Positions 27,205 through 36,113 of a stretch of 64,000 bases of DNA are shown here, one piece after another. The notes beneath the pieces are model-generated. The model was not told where the DNA came from. It worked only from the letters and a program-made list of their open reading frames with translations, and made no database searches. The position numbers and the translations under genes are program-made. Numbering within the stretch: the stretch's first letter is position 1; each line of letters begins with the position of its first letter. This DNA comes from Bordetella genomosp. 11 (GTDB lineage Bacteria > Pseudomonadota > Gammaproteobacteria > Burkholderiales > Burkholderiaceae_B), in contig NZ_NEVS01000004.1 in the NCBI RefSeq assembly GCF_002261215.1, positions 4,030,001-4,094,000 on the forward strand. The letters are read 5' to 3'.

Positions 27205-28398
27205 TTACGCCTGGTCCAGCGCCTGTATTTCCTGGCGCCGCAGGTAAAGCAGGACGAGTCCAGGCAGCGCGATCAGCACCGTCACCAGGAAAAACCACGC
27301 CCAGCCCATCCTTTCCACCAGCACCGGCGTCAGCGGGCCGGCCAGGTAGGTACGTCCCACCGCAGCGACGGCGGACAGCAGCGCATATTGGGTTGCCGAG
27401 AATTCCTGGCGGCACAGGGCCATGACCAGGGCCACGAACGCCGCCGTGCCCAGCCCCCCGCACAGGTTTTCCATGCCGACCGCGCCGACCATCAAGGGCA
27501 GGCTGCCGGGATGGAGCGCCACGAGCCAGTAGCCCAGGTTGGAAACCGCCTGCAGCACGCCGAACAGCATCAGCGAACGATACAGGCCGATGCGGACCAT
27601 GATGGAACCGCCCGCCAGCGCACCGACGATGGTGGAGACCAGGCCCAGTACCTTGTTGACCGTTCCCACTTCGGTGGGCGTGAAACCGCCGCCGCGCAGC
27701 AGGAAAGTGGTCGACAGCGCGCCCGCGAAGGCGTCGCCCAGCTTGTACAGCACGATCAGGGTAAGCAGGCCCAGCGCGCCGCGCCGCGAGAAGAACTCCC
27801 GCAGCGGGTCGGCCACGGCTTCCATCAGGCTGGGCGGCGCCGCCGCGGGGTGCTCGGGCTCCGGCGCCCACAATGTCGCCAGCATGCCCACCGCCATCAG
27901 GCCGCCCATCAGCACGTAGGTATTTCCCCAACCCAGCCAGCCGTCGGCCAGGATCAGGGCGAGGCCGCCGGACACCAGCATGGCGATGCGATAGCCCAGC
28001 ACCTTGACCGCCGCGCCCGCGCCCCGCTCCTGCTTGCGCAGCACGTCCGTGCTGTAGGCGTCGAAGGCGATGTCCTGCGTTGCCGAGAAGAACGCCACGG
28101 CCACCGCCAGCATCGCCAGCGGCAACAGGGCGCTGTCCGGCGACAGCAGCCCCATGCCGGCAATACCCACCGCCAGCGCCAGCTGGGTGGCCAGCATCCA
28201 GCCGCGCCGCCGCCCCAGCACGGGAACGGCATAGCGGTCCACCAGCGGCGCCCAGAGGAATTTCAGGGTATAGGCCGTGCCCACCAGGGTAAGGAATCCG
28301 ATGTCCTGCAGCGACACGCCAGCCACGGTGGCCCAGGCCTGCAAGGTCCCGCCGGTCAGCGCCAGCGGCAGGCCGCTGGAAAAACCGAGCGCCAGCAT
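27205..28398 (-). CDS. ampG: Muropeptide permease AmpG (MFS)
   Basis: At least 397 residues with about 12 hydrophobic segments. AmpG imports GlcNAc-anhydroMurNAc peptides for wall recycling. The N-terminal motif LGFSSGLPLALTGGTLQAWATVAGV and FLWAPLVDRYAVPVLGRRRGW are diagnostic. The first ATG is 28398, yet sequence like the normal AmpG N-terminus (HIYASRRVAPM) continues in frame upstream without any ATG, GTG or TTG, so the true start may be a rare codon such as ATT at 28425, or the N-terminus is slightly shortened. It follows metW on the same strand. Confidence 0.88.
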   Translation of the reverse strand: MLALGFSSGLPLALTGGTLQAWATVAGVSLQDIGFLTLVGTAYTLKFLWAPLVDRYAVPVLGRRRGWMLATQLALAVGIAGMGLLSPDSALLPLAMLAVAVAFFSATQDIAFDAYSTDVLRKQERGAGAAVKVLGYRIAMLVSGGLALILADGWLGWGNTYVLMGGLMAVGMLATLWAPEPEHPAAAPPSLMEAVADPLREFFSRRGALGLLTLIVLYKLGDAFAGALSTTFLLRGGGFTPTEVGTVNKVLGLVSTIVGALAGGSIMVRIGLYRSLMLFGVLQAVSNLGYWLVALHPGSLPLMVGAVGMENLCGGLGTAAFVALVMALCRQEFSATQYALLSAVAAVGRTYLAGPLTPVLVERMGWAWFFLVTVLIALPGLVLLYLRRQEIQALDQA

Positions 28399-28480
28399 GG
28401 GCGCGACACGTCGGCTGGCATAAATGTGGGCAGCTTGTGAAATACGTGATCTCCGTGACGGGTAGCGCGAACGCGCGGGC

Positions 28481-29089
28481 TTAGCCGGCGGTGAAGCGAT
28501 AGACCGCCAGAGTACTGCGCCAGCCCGGCAGCAGCCGCACCTCGCGGTCGTCGTTGAAGGTTGCCCGCTGCAGGATGCGCAGCCCCAGCTTGGCGGCCAG
28601 GTCCTCGAAATCTCGCAGCGTGCACAGGTGTATGTTGGGCGTGTTGTACCACTCGTACGGCATTTGCCCCGTCACCGGCATGCGCCCGCGCAGGATGGAC
28701 CAGCCGTGCGGCCAGTAGCCGAAGTTGGGGAAGGATACGACGCCGTAGCGCGCGACGCGCGCCATTTCGCGCAGGATGTGTTCGCTGCGATGCATGGACT
28801 GAAGCGTCTGCGATAGCACCACCGTATCGAACTGCTTTTCGTCGAACAGGGCCAGGCCATCTTCGAGGTTTTGCTGGATGACGTCCACCCCCCTGCGCAC
28901 GCAGGCGATCACATAGTTGTCATCGATTTCAACGCCGGCGCCACGGACCTGGCGCTCGTCGCGCAGCCAGGCCAGCAGCTCGCCGTCGCCGCACCCCAGG
29001 TCCAGCACCCGCGAACCGGGGGTGATCCAGCTGGCGATGCGCGCCAGGTCGGCGCGCAATTCGGTCGTCGTCATCGCGGACGCGCTCAT
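28481..29089 (-). CDS. metW: Methionine biosynthesis protein MetW
   Basis: 202 residues, SAM-dependent methyltransferase fold (motif [36 protein letters not shown]). MetW is found next to MetX in many proteobacteria and supports homoserine acetylation/methionine synthesis. [35 protein letters not shown] is a MetW hallmark. Its start overlaps the metX stop by four bases (ATGA). Confidence 0.95.
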   Translation of the reverse strand: MSASAMTTTELRADLARIASWITPGSRVLDLGCGDGELLAWLRDERQVRGAGVEIDDNYVIACVRRGVDVIQQNLEDGLALFDEKQFDTVVLSQTLQSMHRSEHILREMARVARYGVVSFPNFGYWPHGWSILRGRMPVTGQMPYEWYNTPNIHLCTLRDFEDLAAKLGLRILQRATFNDDREVRLLPGWRSTLAVYRFTAG

Positions 29090-30444
29090 TCCGCCCCCTT
29101 GTGCTCGATGGCGCGGGGCGGCAGCCCCAATTCATGCGCGATGCGGTCGTAATAGGCCCGCACGACCGCGTGATAGCGGGAATCGTCCAGCAGGAAAGCA
29201 TCGTGGCCGTGCGGCGCGTCGATCTCGGCGTAGGTGACCGGCCGGCCGTTCTTCAGCAGCGCCCGCACCATCTCGCGCGAGCGTTCGGGTGGGAAGCGCC
29301 AGTCCGTGCTGAACGAAACCAGCAGGAAACCGGCCCGCGCGGCCGCCAGCGCGCGGGCCAGATCGCCACCGTGCGTGCGGGCGGGATCGAAGTAATCCAG
29401 CGCCCGCGTGATCAGCAGATAGGTATTGGCGTCGAAGTAGCGCGAGAACTTCTCGCCCTGGTAGCGCAGGTAGGACTCCACTTCGAATTCGACGTCATAG
29501 CCATAGCGGTATTCGCCGTTGGCGCCCGGCGCCCGCTGCGTGCGGCCGAACTTTTCGGCCATGTCGTCCTGGGACAGATACGTGATGTGCCCGATCATGC
29601 GCGCCACGGCCAGGCCGCGATGCGGTACGGTGCCGTGCGCGTAGTAATCGCCGCCGTGGAAATCCGGGTCGGTAATGATGGCGCGCCGCGCCACTTCGTT
29701 GAAGCCGATATTCTGGGCCGACAGGCGCGGCGTGCTGGCGATCACCACGCAATGCGCGACGCGTTCGGGACAGGCGGTGGCCCAGCCCAGCGCCTGCATC
29801 CCCCCCAGCGATCCCCCCATGACGGCGGCGAAGCGTTCGATGCCGAAGTGGTCCGCCACCCTGGCCTGCGCGTGCACCCAGTCTTCGACGGTCAGGACGG
29901 GGAACGCGGCGCCCCAGGGCTTGCCGGTTTCCGGATTGATGCTGGCGGGCCCCGTGGAACCGAAGCACGATCCCAGGTTATTGATGCCGATCACGAAGAA
30001 GCGCTCGGTATCCACCGGTTTGCCCGGCCCGACCATGTTGTCCCACCAGCCGATGTCCGCGGGGTCGTCGGCGGAGATACCGGCGACATGGTGCGAAGCG
30101 TTCAGCGCGTGGCACACCAGCACCGCGTTGCTGCGCTGGGCATTCAGGGTGCCATACGTTTCCACCGCCAACTCGTAGGACGGCAGCGACTGGCCGCTGG
30201 CCAATTGCAGGGGTTCGGTGAACTTCAGGAAGAGCGGCGCGACCACACCGACGGAACGCGCGGCGGCTTCGGGTCCGGCCGCCGCGGCGCCACCGGCAAT
30301 GCCGGCCGCGGGCGTGCCATCTGCCATGCCCGCGGCGGGGGATGGCGAAGAACCGGAAACCGGGGATGGCGAAGAACTGGATTGCGTACCGGCGGATTCC
30401 GGGGAAACGGCCACGCCGGGGGATTGCTCGATGGTTGCAGTCAT
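29086..30444 (-). CDS. metX: Homoserine O-acyltransferase MetX with a Ser/Pro-rich N-terminal extension
   Basis: 452 residues, alpha/beta-hydrolase fold enzyme that acylates homoserine in methionine synthesis. Nucleophile Ser in [13 protein letters not shown]; the C-terminal Asp and His lie in FSTDWRFPP and [10 protein letters not shown]. The common family core begins near [17 protein letters not shown]; before it are about 60 extra low-complexity residues with [15 protein letters not shown] and Gly/Ala-rich runs. The only good start, ATG 30444, lies nine bases behind the SD (AGAGGT) embedded in a SAM-II riboswitch, which supports the long N-terminus. Expression should fall when SAM is high. 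Overlaps metW. Confidence 0.94.
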   Translation of the reverse strand: MTATIEQSPGVAVSPESAGTQSSSSPSPVSGSSPSPAAGMADGTPAAGIAGGAAAAGPEAAARSVGVVAPLFLKFTEPLQLASGQSLPSYELAVETYGTLNAQRSNAVLVCHALNASHHVAGISADDPADIGWWDNMVGPGKPVDTERFFVIGINNLGSCFGSTGPASINPETGKPWGAAFPVLTVEDWVHAQARVADHFGIERFAAVMGGSLGGMQALGWATACPERVAHCVVIASTPRLSAQNIGFNEVARRAIITDPDFHGGDYYAHGTVPHRGLAVARMIGHITYLSQDDMAEKFGRTQRAPGANGEYRYGYDVEFEVESYLRYQGEKFSRYFDANTYLLITRALDYFDPARTHGGDLARALAAARAGFLLVSFSTDWRFPPERSREMVRALLKNGRPVTYAEIDAPHGHDAFLLDDSRYHAVVRAYYDRIAHELGLPPRAIEHKGAE

Positions 30445-30448
30445 GCAG

Positions 30449-30508
30449 ACCTCTTTAGCTGGATTTATCAGGCGCCCGCAAGCGGATCAGGCAAATCGGC
30501 GCCAACCG
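30449..30508 (-). promoter_or_regulatory. SAM-II (SAM-alpha) riboswitch before metX
   Basis: On the minus strand the leader reads, in order, GGCGCC, GATTTGCC, CGCTTGC, GGGCGCC, TGATAAATCCAGC, TAAAGAGG. This follows the SAM-II class from end to end: a P1 stem (GGCGCC / GGCGCC), the GAUUU strand, CUUGC, UGAUAAA, and AGCUAAA running into the Shine-Dalgarno. In SAM-II the pseudoknot formed on SAM binding hides the SD, repressing translation, and the position right before metX fits. The class is best known from alphaproteobacteria. Confidence 0.88.
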
Positions 30509-30681
30509 AATGAATGGCAGATTCTAGCACCGGCGCGGATGCCGGTCGGGCAGGCCCGCGGAATCGCGGCCGCAATTCCCCTTCGTGTCATCCCTGGGCA
30601 GTGCCCGCCCCGCTATTGCAAGATCGCCGCCATCCCGCCTTCCCACGCTTCACCCCTCGCCGCGACGGCAGCGATCCCCCG

Positions 30682-30912
30682 ATGCCAGAAATGAAGTTGT
30701 CAGAACGCGAGGCCGCCTGCCTGCAGTGGGCCGCCGCCGGCAAGACCAGCCGGGAAACCGCCATGATTCTGGGCGTCAGCGAGCGGACCGTGAACTTCCA
30801 CTTGCAGAACGCCTGCAGAAAACTCTGCGCGCGCAACCGCCGCGCGGCGGTTGCCACGGCCCTGACCTGCGGCCTGCTGGCCGCGTGCCGCATCGGCGGC
30901 GGCAGCCACTGA
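30682..30912 (+). CDS. Small LuxR-type helix-turn-helix protein
   Basis: 76 residues, essentially only a LuxR/GerE DNA-binding domain: LSEREAACLQWAAAGKTSRETAMILGVSERTVNFHLQNACRKLCARNRRAAVATALTCGLL. No sensor or receiver domain is present. The frame is open upstream to 30514, but the added residues are Arg/Pro-rich and overlap the metX promoter region; ATG 30682 gives a clean domain start. It may be the remainder of a larger autoinducer-type regulator or a free-standing regulator. Target genes are unknown. Confidence 0.75.
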   Translation: MPEMKLSEREAACLQWAAAGKTSRETAMILGVSERTVNFHLQNACRKLCARNRRAAVATALTCGLLAACRIGGGSH

Positions 30913-30995
30913 AGCGCGGACCGCCGCAACCGCCCGCGCGGCAGGCACGCAGCGCCGCAATCCGCGCGGCGGACGGCGCTTCCGGCAAGGCGCCC

Positions 30996-31559
30996 TCATT
31001 GCGCGAAACGCAAGGAACCGACGAATTCCCGCGCCGGCGCCGCGGGCAGGCCCTTCTCCGACCCGGTGGCCACCGCCTCGACCAGCAGGCCGCCCTGCAC
31101 CCAGACCCGCCCCAGGGCCCAGACGGGCCGGCCCCCGGCATGGCCGCGCACCTCGATATCGGTCCCATAGGCCGGCGGCGTGGCGGGCGGCTCGGCGCCC
31201 AGGTTCGCGTACAGCGCACGCACCAGGGCGTCGGCCAATTCGCGTTGGCCCGCGGGATCCGCGGCCAGGGCCGGCGGCAACGGCGCGTAGCCCACCGCGA
31301 ACACCGCGTCGCCGACGCGTGCCGACGTCAGGGAAAAACGCAGGTCGCGGCCTCCCAGCCGGATATCGCGCGTGTCGGTGGCCGGACGGTCCGGAAACGT
31401 GGCGCGCGCGGCGCCGTCGGCGATCAGGACTTCCCGCCAGTTATACGTAGGCGAGCACGCGGCCAGCAACAGCGCGCACAGCGCCACACAGGCCGCGCGC
31501 CGGGAGGACCGGCGCGCGGTCTTCCCGCCGGCGTCGCGGGGGCGCCCGGTTCCGCGCAT
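30996..31559 (-). CDS. Predicted lipoprotein of unknown function
   Basis: 187 residues from ATG 31559. The N-terminus is basic (RRSSRRAACVALCALLLAAC), with a lipobox LLAAC followed by SPTYNWREV, so it should be lipidated and anchored in the envelope. The rest is a compact domain (ATFPDRPATDTRDIRLGGRDLRFSLTSARVGDAVFAVGYAPL) ending in EFVGSLRFAQ. I recognise it as a common Bordetella-type hypothetical but know no function. It is divergent from gshA, with about 200 bp between starts. Confidence 0.75.
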   Translation of the reverse strand: MRGTGRPRDAGGKTARRSSRRAACVALCALLLAACSPTYNWREVLIADGAARATFPDRPATDTRDIRLGGRDLRFSLTSARVGDAVFAVGYAPLPPALAADPAGQRELADALVRALYANLGAEPPATPPAYGTDIEVRGHAGGRPVWALGRVWVQGGLLVEAVATGSEKGLPAAPAREFVGSLRFAQ

Positions 31560-31761
31560 CGCGTATGGTTGTTGCCTGATCGCTTCGTCCATATTGCCGG
31601 CCAACTGGCGGTATAACGGTGATATGCCATTGTCGCCCATGCCGGATCCGGCATCGGAACGCCATGGCCATTATCCCTGGCGGGCGCGGGTTACTCCACG
31701 CAGCCGTGGACGCACCCCGTAAAATCAGCTTCCATCTACCTGGACCATAAGAAGCCCCGCC

Positions 31762-33348
31762 GTGACCGATATCTCCGCTCGTCGCCTTGCCCGCCTGGAT
31801 GCCAATCGGGATCTGCTATCCCTTACCCTGCGCGGCATCGAAAAAGAAGGCCTGCGGATCGACGCCCATGGCCGGTTGTCGCGCAGGCCCCACCCGGTGG
31901 CGCTGGGCTCGGCGCTGACCAACGAACACGTAACGACCGACTACTCCGAGGCCCTGCTGGAACTGATCACCGGCACGCAGGGCAATGTGGCGGGCCTTAT
32001 CGGCGAACTCGAAGACATCCACCGGTTCGTCTATGCCAACCTGGGCGATGAACTCATCTGGAATCAATCCATGCCGGCGGCGCTGCCGGACGAGGCCGAC
32101 ATCCCCATTGCCTGGTACGGCACCTCCAATACCGGCATGCTCAAGCATGTGTACCGGCGCGGCCTGGCCCATCGCTACGGCAAGACGATGCAGTGCATCG
32201 CGGGCGTGCACTACAACTTTTCGCTGGACGACCGTATCTGGGATCTTCTCGAACACACCGGCGCCGACGAGCAGGAGCGCCGTTCCTCCGGGTACATCGC
32301 CCTGATCCGCAATTTCACGCGCTTTTCGTGGCTCTTGATGTACCTGTTCGGTGCCGCGCCCGCCCTGTCGAAAGACTTCCTGCGCGGCCGCGATCATCCT
32401 TTGCAGACGCTCGGCGCGGATACCCTGTACCTGCCCTACGCCACCAGCCTGCGCATGGGCGACCTGGGCTACCAGAACCCGGCGCAGTCGCAGCTCAAGC
32501 CCTGCTACAACGACCTGTCCACCTTCCTGCAGCGCCTGTACTCGGCCGTTACCATGCCCTGGCCCGCCTACGAGGCGATCGGCACGCATCGCGATGGCGA
32601 ATGGATCCAGCTGAACACAAACATCCTGCAGATCGAAAACGAGTACTACTCCAGCATCCGACCGAAGCGCGCCACCGGGCGCGGCGAACGCCCGATCACG
32701 GCCCTGGCCGAGCGTGGCGTGCAGTACGTCGAAGTGCGCTGCCTGGATATCGATCCCTTCGAACCCGTCGGTATCGCCGCCGACACCGCGCGTTTCGTCG
32801 ATGCGTTTCTGCTGTTTTGCGCCACCGCCGAAAGCCCCTACTTCGACGAAGCGGGCTTCTGTAGCAAAAGCGCGAGCAATTTCAACCGCGTGGTCAATGA
32901 AGGCCGCAAGCCCGGCCTGGAGCTCATGCGCGACGGCTCGCCGACTTCCTTGCGCGAGTGGGGCAAGGAACTGCTGGACCGCATCACGCCCTATGCCGAA
33001 TTGCTGGACGCGGCCTATGGCGGCCAGGCATACCGGCAAGCCGTCGCCGCGCAGGCGGGCAAACTGGACGAACCTCAGTCGACTCCGTCGGCCCGCTTGC
33101 TGGACGACCTGAAGCGCACGGGTGCCAGCTTCCTGGAATACACGCTGGCGCAGAGCAGCCGCCACGCGCGCACCCTGCTGGATACGCCCCTGCCGTCCGA
33201 CAAGGCGGCGGCGTATGCGGAAATGGCCCGTGCCTCGCTGGCCGGTCAGGCCGCCATCGAGGCCGGCGACACGATCGACTTTGACACATACGTGTCACGT
33301 TTCCATCAAGCCCTGAAACCGCCGACGGCGGCCGCGACGCGCGTATGA
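31762..33348 (+). CDS. gshA: Glutamate-cysteine ligase
   Basis: 528 residues, the proteobacterial GshA type that makes gamma-glutamylcysteine, first step of glutathione synthesis. Visible motifs: GIEKEGLRID near the N-terminus (ATP/Mg site), TNEHVTTDYSEALLELITG, CIAGVHYNFSLDD, SYSSIRPKR-like YYSSIRPKRATGRGERP and VEVRCLDIDPFEPVGI. Length matches the E. coli enzyme (518). Single gene with a short leader. Confidence 0.96.
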   Translation: MTDISARRLARLDANRDLLSLTLRGIEKEGLRIDAHGRLSRRPHPVALGSALTNEHVTTDYSEALLELITGTQGNVAGLIGELEDIHRFVYANLGDELIWNQSMPAALPDEADIPIAWYGTSNTGMLKHVYRRGLAHRYGKTMQCIAGVHYNFSLDDRIWDLLEHTGADEQERRSSGYIALIRNFTRFSWLLMYLFGAAPALSKDFLRGRDHPLQTLGADTLYLPYATSLRMGDLGYQNPAQSQLKPCYNDLSTFLQRLYSAVTMPWPAYEAIGTHRDGEWIQLNTNILQIENEYYSSIRPKRATGRGERPITALAERGVQYVEVRCLDIDPFEPVGIAADTARFVDAFLLFCATAESPYFDEAGFCSKSASNFNRVVNEGRKPGLELMRDGSPTSLREWGKELLDRITPYAELLDAAYGGQAYRQAVAAQAGKLDEPQSTPSARLLDDLKRTGASFLEYTLAQSSRHARTLLDTPLPSDKAAAYAEMARASLAGQAAIEAGDTIDFDTYVSRFHQALKPPTAAATRV

Positions 33349-33408
33349 TGTAGCGCGGCGCCGGGCGTATCGTCCCGGCTTGCGTGCATCCTGTCCGCGG
33401 GGATACCC

Positions 33409-33960
33409 ATGCATCTTCGGGCGTGTATAGCGTGCTTGTGTGTAGGCGGCCTGGCCGCCGCGATACCGGCAATGGCGGCACAGCCGGCCGATCCCGTACC
33501 GGTCCCTTCCGTGGACCTGCACAGCTACCTGGGCAAATGGTACGAAATCGCCCGGCTGCCCCGTTTCTACCAGCGCTATTGCGCCAGCGACAGCATCGCC
33601 CGGTATTCGGCGCGGGACGCCGGCCGCATCGACATCGAAAACAGCTGCCGCACCGCGGAAGGCGACATCCGGACGGCGCACGGCCGGGCGGAACCGGTTC
33701 CCGGCAGCAATAACGCCAAACTGGAGGTCACCTTCCTGCCTCCGTTTACCGGCGATTACTGGATCATCGGCCTGGCTCCCGACTACAGCTGGTCCGTGGT
33801 CGGCTCCCCCGGGCGCAAGTCGCTATGGATCCTGTCCCGCACGCCGCGGCTGCCACCGGCCGAGCTGAACAAGGCCAGGTCCATCGCGCAGTCGGAAGGC
33901 TACCCCGTCGATAAGCTGGTGTACACGCCCCAAAGCGACGCCAAGGCGGCGGCGCAATAG
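33409..33960 (+). CDS. Bacterial lipocalin (Blc-like)
   Basis: 183 residues. An N-terminal signal peptide (LRACIACLCVGGLAAAIPAMAA) is cut after AMA, with no lipobox, so it is probably a periplasmic protein. Lipocalin signatures: DLHSYLGKWYEIARLPRFYQR (G-x-W motif), YWIIGLAPDYSWSVVGSPGRKSLWILSRTP. Bacterial lipocalins bind lysophospholipids or fatty acids at the outer membrane under stress. It follows gshA by 60 bp and may share its transcript. Confidence 0.9.
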   Translation: MHLRACIACLCVGGLAAAIPAMAAQPADPVPVPSVDLHSYLGKWYEIARLPRFYQRYCASDSIARYSARDAGRIDIENSCRTAEGDIRTAHGRAEPVPGSNNAKLEVTFLPPFTGDYWIIGLAPDYSWSVVGSPGRKSLWILSRTPRLPPAELNKARSIAQSEGYPVDKLVYTPQSDAKAAAQ

Positions 33961-34336
33961 CGCGCGTTACGTCGCGGCGCCCCCTGCTGCGGCCAAGGGC
34001 CATCAAACGCCATCAAACGCCATCAGGCGGCCCCCGAAAACGGGGCGGCGCCCGCCATGCGCCGGCCCGGAGGCGGCGACACCATCATCCCGCCTAGGCT
34101 GTCGGGCTGATCTCTTCGGGTTAGTCCCGACGTTCAGCCAATTGTCAACATGGCGGCATGCGCGTGTAATGAACGAAAGCCAGCAGGTAAGCGCGCGAAG
34201 AAGCGACAAATGGAACGATATCCACGATGCGCGCCGGACGCGTGCCTCGAAGCTGGCGGATAGGCAGAGCACTGGTTGGGAAGTCAGGTTCCATACAAAA
34301 CGATGGTCCTCTAGCAGCCAACAGGAGACACATGCC
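33961..34336. promoter_or_regulatory. 376-bp intergenic region with TRAP operon promoter
   Basis: No gene supported. Contents: a 10-bp tandem repeat CATCAAACGC at 34001-34020 with a third diverged unit to 34030, and a good sigma-70-like promoter TTGTCA (34142-34147), 17 bp spacer, TGTAAT (34165-34170), about 170 bp before the TRAP binding-protein gene. The long leader after the promoter may carry regulation that I cannot read. Confidence 0.5.
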
Positions 34337-35455
34337 ATGCAACGCCAGACTCGTTCTCGCCGCACATTCCTGTCGGGCGCCACCGCGGCGGCCGGCGCGG
34401 CCGCCCTGGGCTTTCCGGCGATCGCCCCCGCGCAAGCACCGATCACCCTCCGCTTTCAAAGCACCTGGCCTTCCAAGGACATTTTCCACGAGTTCGCCCA
34501 GGACTACGCCCGCAAGGTCAACGATATGGCGGCCGGCCAGCTCCGTATCGAAGTCCTGCCGGCGGGCGCGGTAGTCAAGGCCTTCGACCTGCTGGACGCG
34601 GTATCCGCCGGGACGCTGGACGGCGGTCATGGCGTGGTCGCGTACTGGTACGGCAAGAACACCGCCGTCGCGCTGTGGGGATCGGGACCGGCCTTCGGCA
34701 TGGACGCCAACATGCTGCTGGCCTGGCATGAATACGGCGGCGGCAAGGAGTTGCTGGAAGAAATCCAGAAGGCGATGGGCGTCAACGTGGTGTCGCTGAT
34801 GTACGGCCCGATGCCGACACAACCCTTCGGCTGGTTCAAGAAACCGGTGTCGCGGGTGGAAGAGATGAAGGGCGTGAAGTTCCGCACGGTAGGGCTTGCG
34901 ATCGACATGTATACGGCGATGGGCGCGGCGGTGAACGCGCTGCCCGGCGGCGAGATCGTGCCCGCGCTCGATCGCGGCCTGCTCGACGGCGCGGAATTCA
35001 ACAATGCCTCGTCCGACCTGGCGCTGGGCTTTGCCGATGTTTCCAAGGTCTGCATGCTGCAAAGTTTCCACCAGTGCGCCGAACAATTCGAAATCCTGTT
35101 CAACAAGGACCGGTACGCCGCCCTGCCCGAACACCTGAAGCATTTGCTGCGCTACGCCGCGCAAGCGTCCAGCGCGGACATGTCGTGGAAGGCCGTGAAC
35201 CGCTATTCGGAGGACTATCTGGTCCTGCAGAACCAGCGCAACGTCAAGTTCTACAAAACGCCGGATGCGATCCTGCAGCAGCAATTGAAGATCTGGGACG
35301 AGATGATCGCGCGGCGCTCGGCGGAAAATCCGCTGTTCAAGAAAGTGCTGGAGTCGCAAAAGGCCTTCGCCCAACGCGCCGGCAAATGGCAGGGCGATAC
35401 GCAGGTGAACTATCGCATGGCCTACAACCATTATTTCGCCCCTGCCAGGGCCTGA
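34337..35455 (+). CDS. TRAP transporter substrate-binding protein (DctP family)
   Basis: 372 residues. The N-terminus has a twin-arginine signal (SRRTFLSGATAAAGAAALGFPAIAPAQA), so it is exported folded by Tat. The mature part, TLRFQSTWPSKDIFHEFAQDYARKVNDMAAGQLRIEVLPAGAVVKAFDLLDAV, is a DctP-type periplasmic binder, closest to the group annotated for 2-oxo/hydroxy acids or chloroaromatics. The frame is open back to 34142; ATG 34337 is chosen because AGGAGAC precedes it and the signal starts there. It is followed by the small and large membrane subunits. Confidence 0.92.
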   Translation: MQRQTRSRRTFLSGATAAAGAAALGFPAIAPAQAPITLRFQSTWPSKDIFHEFAQDYARKVNDMAAGQLRIEVLPAGAVVKAFDLLDAVSAGTLDGGHGVVAYWYGKNTAVALWGSGPAFGMDANMLLAWHEYGGGKELLEEIQKAMGVNVVSLMYGPMPTQPFGWFKKPVSRVEEMKGVKFRTVGLAIDMYTAMGAAVNALPGGEIVPALDRGLLDGAEFNNASSDLALGFADVSKVCMLQSFHQCAEQFEILFNKDRYAALPEHLKHLLRYAAQASSADMSWKAVNRYSEDYLVLQNQRNVKFYKTPDAILQQQLKIWDEMIARRSAENPLFKKVLESQKAFAQRAGKWQGDTQVNYRMAYNHYFAPARA

Positions 35456-35510
35456 CGAAGTCGCCGGACATCATCCGCCACGGCGCGACCGCAGGAGGCC
35501 TGCCTTTCCC

Positions 35511-36113
35511 ATGATGGCGTTCATCCGTTTCATCGACCGGCTATCGACCGCCGTGGGAAAGGCCTTCGCCTGGCTGATCCTCGCGCTGACCCTGCATATC
35601 TGCTGGGAAGTCCTGGCGCGCTATCTCTTCCATCGTCCCAGCGCCTGGGCCTTCGACATGCAGGTGATGTACTACGGCATCATGTTCATGATGGCCGGCG
35701 CCTACACGCTGGCGAAGAACGGCCATGTCCGCGGGGACATCCTCTACGGCTTCCTGCGGCCGCGGGTACAGGCGGGACTGGACCTCATCCTGTACCTGGT
35801 GTTCTTCGTGCCGGGGGTCACCGCGCTGGTGTGGGCCGGCTGGTACTACGCGGGGGAATCCATCGCCATTCGCGAGCACTCGTCGCTGATGGCCGACGGC
35901 CCGCCCATCTATCCCTTCAAGATCTTCATTCCCCTTGCCGGCGCCTTCCTGCTGCTGCAAGGCAGCGCGGAAATCTGCCGCTGCCTGCTGTGCCTGCGCC
36001 ACGGCGCGTGGCCGCGGCGGGCCGACGATGTCGAAGAGGTCGACGTCGACAAGCTGAAGCAGATGGTACAGGCCAAGGACGTCGCCGTACCGGACCAGGG
36101 ATATCGCTCATGA
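35511..36113 (+). CDS. TRAP transporter small membrane subunit (DctQ family)
   Basis: 200 residues with four hydrophobic segments (LILALTLHICWEVLARYLF; YYGIMFMMAGAYTLAKNGHVRGDI; LILYLVFFVPGVTALVWAGWY; IFIPLAGAFLLLQGSAEICRC). DctQ subunits brace the large subunit in Na+-driven uptake. The charged C-terminal tail (DDVEEVDVDKLKQMVQAKDV) is cytoplasmic. Its stop overlaps the start of the large subunit (ATGA). Confidence 0.9.
   Translation: MMAFIRFIDRLSTAVGKAFAWLILALTLHICWEVLARYLFHRPSAWAFDMQVMYYGIMFMMAGAYTLAKNGHVRGDILYGFLRPRVQAGLDLILYLVFFVPGVTALVWAGWYYAGESIAIREHSSLMADGPPIYPFKIFIPLAGAFLLLQGSAEICRCLLCLRHGAWPRRADDVEEVDVDKLKQMVQAKDVAVPDQGYRS

Noticed and set aside
26515..28440. 641-codon plus-strand frame opposite usp/ampG
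   Set aside because: Gln/His/Arg-rich shadow with no family features.
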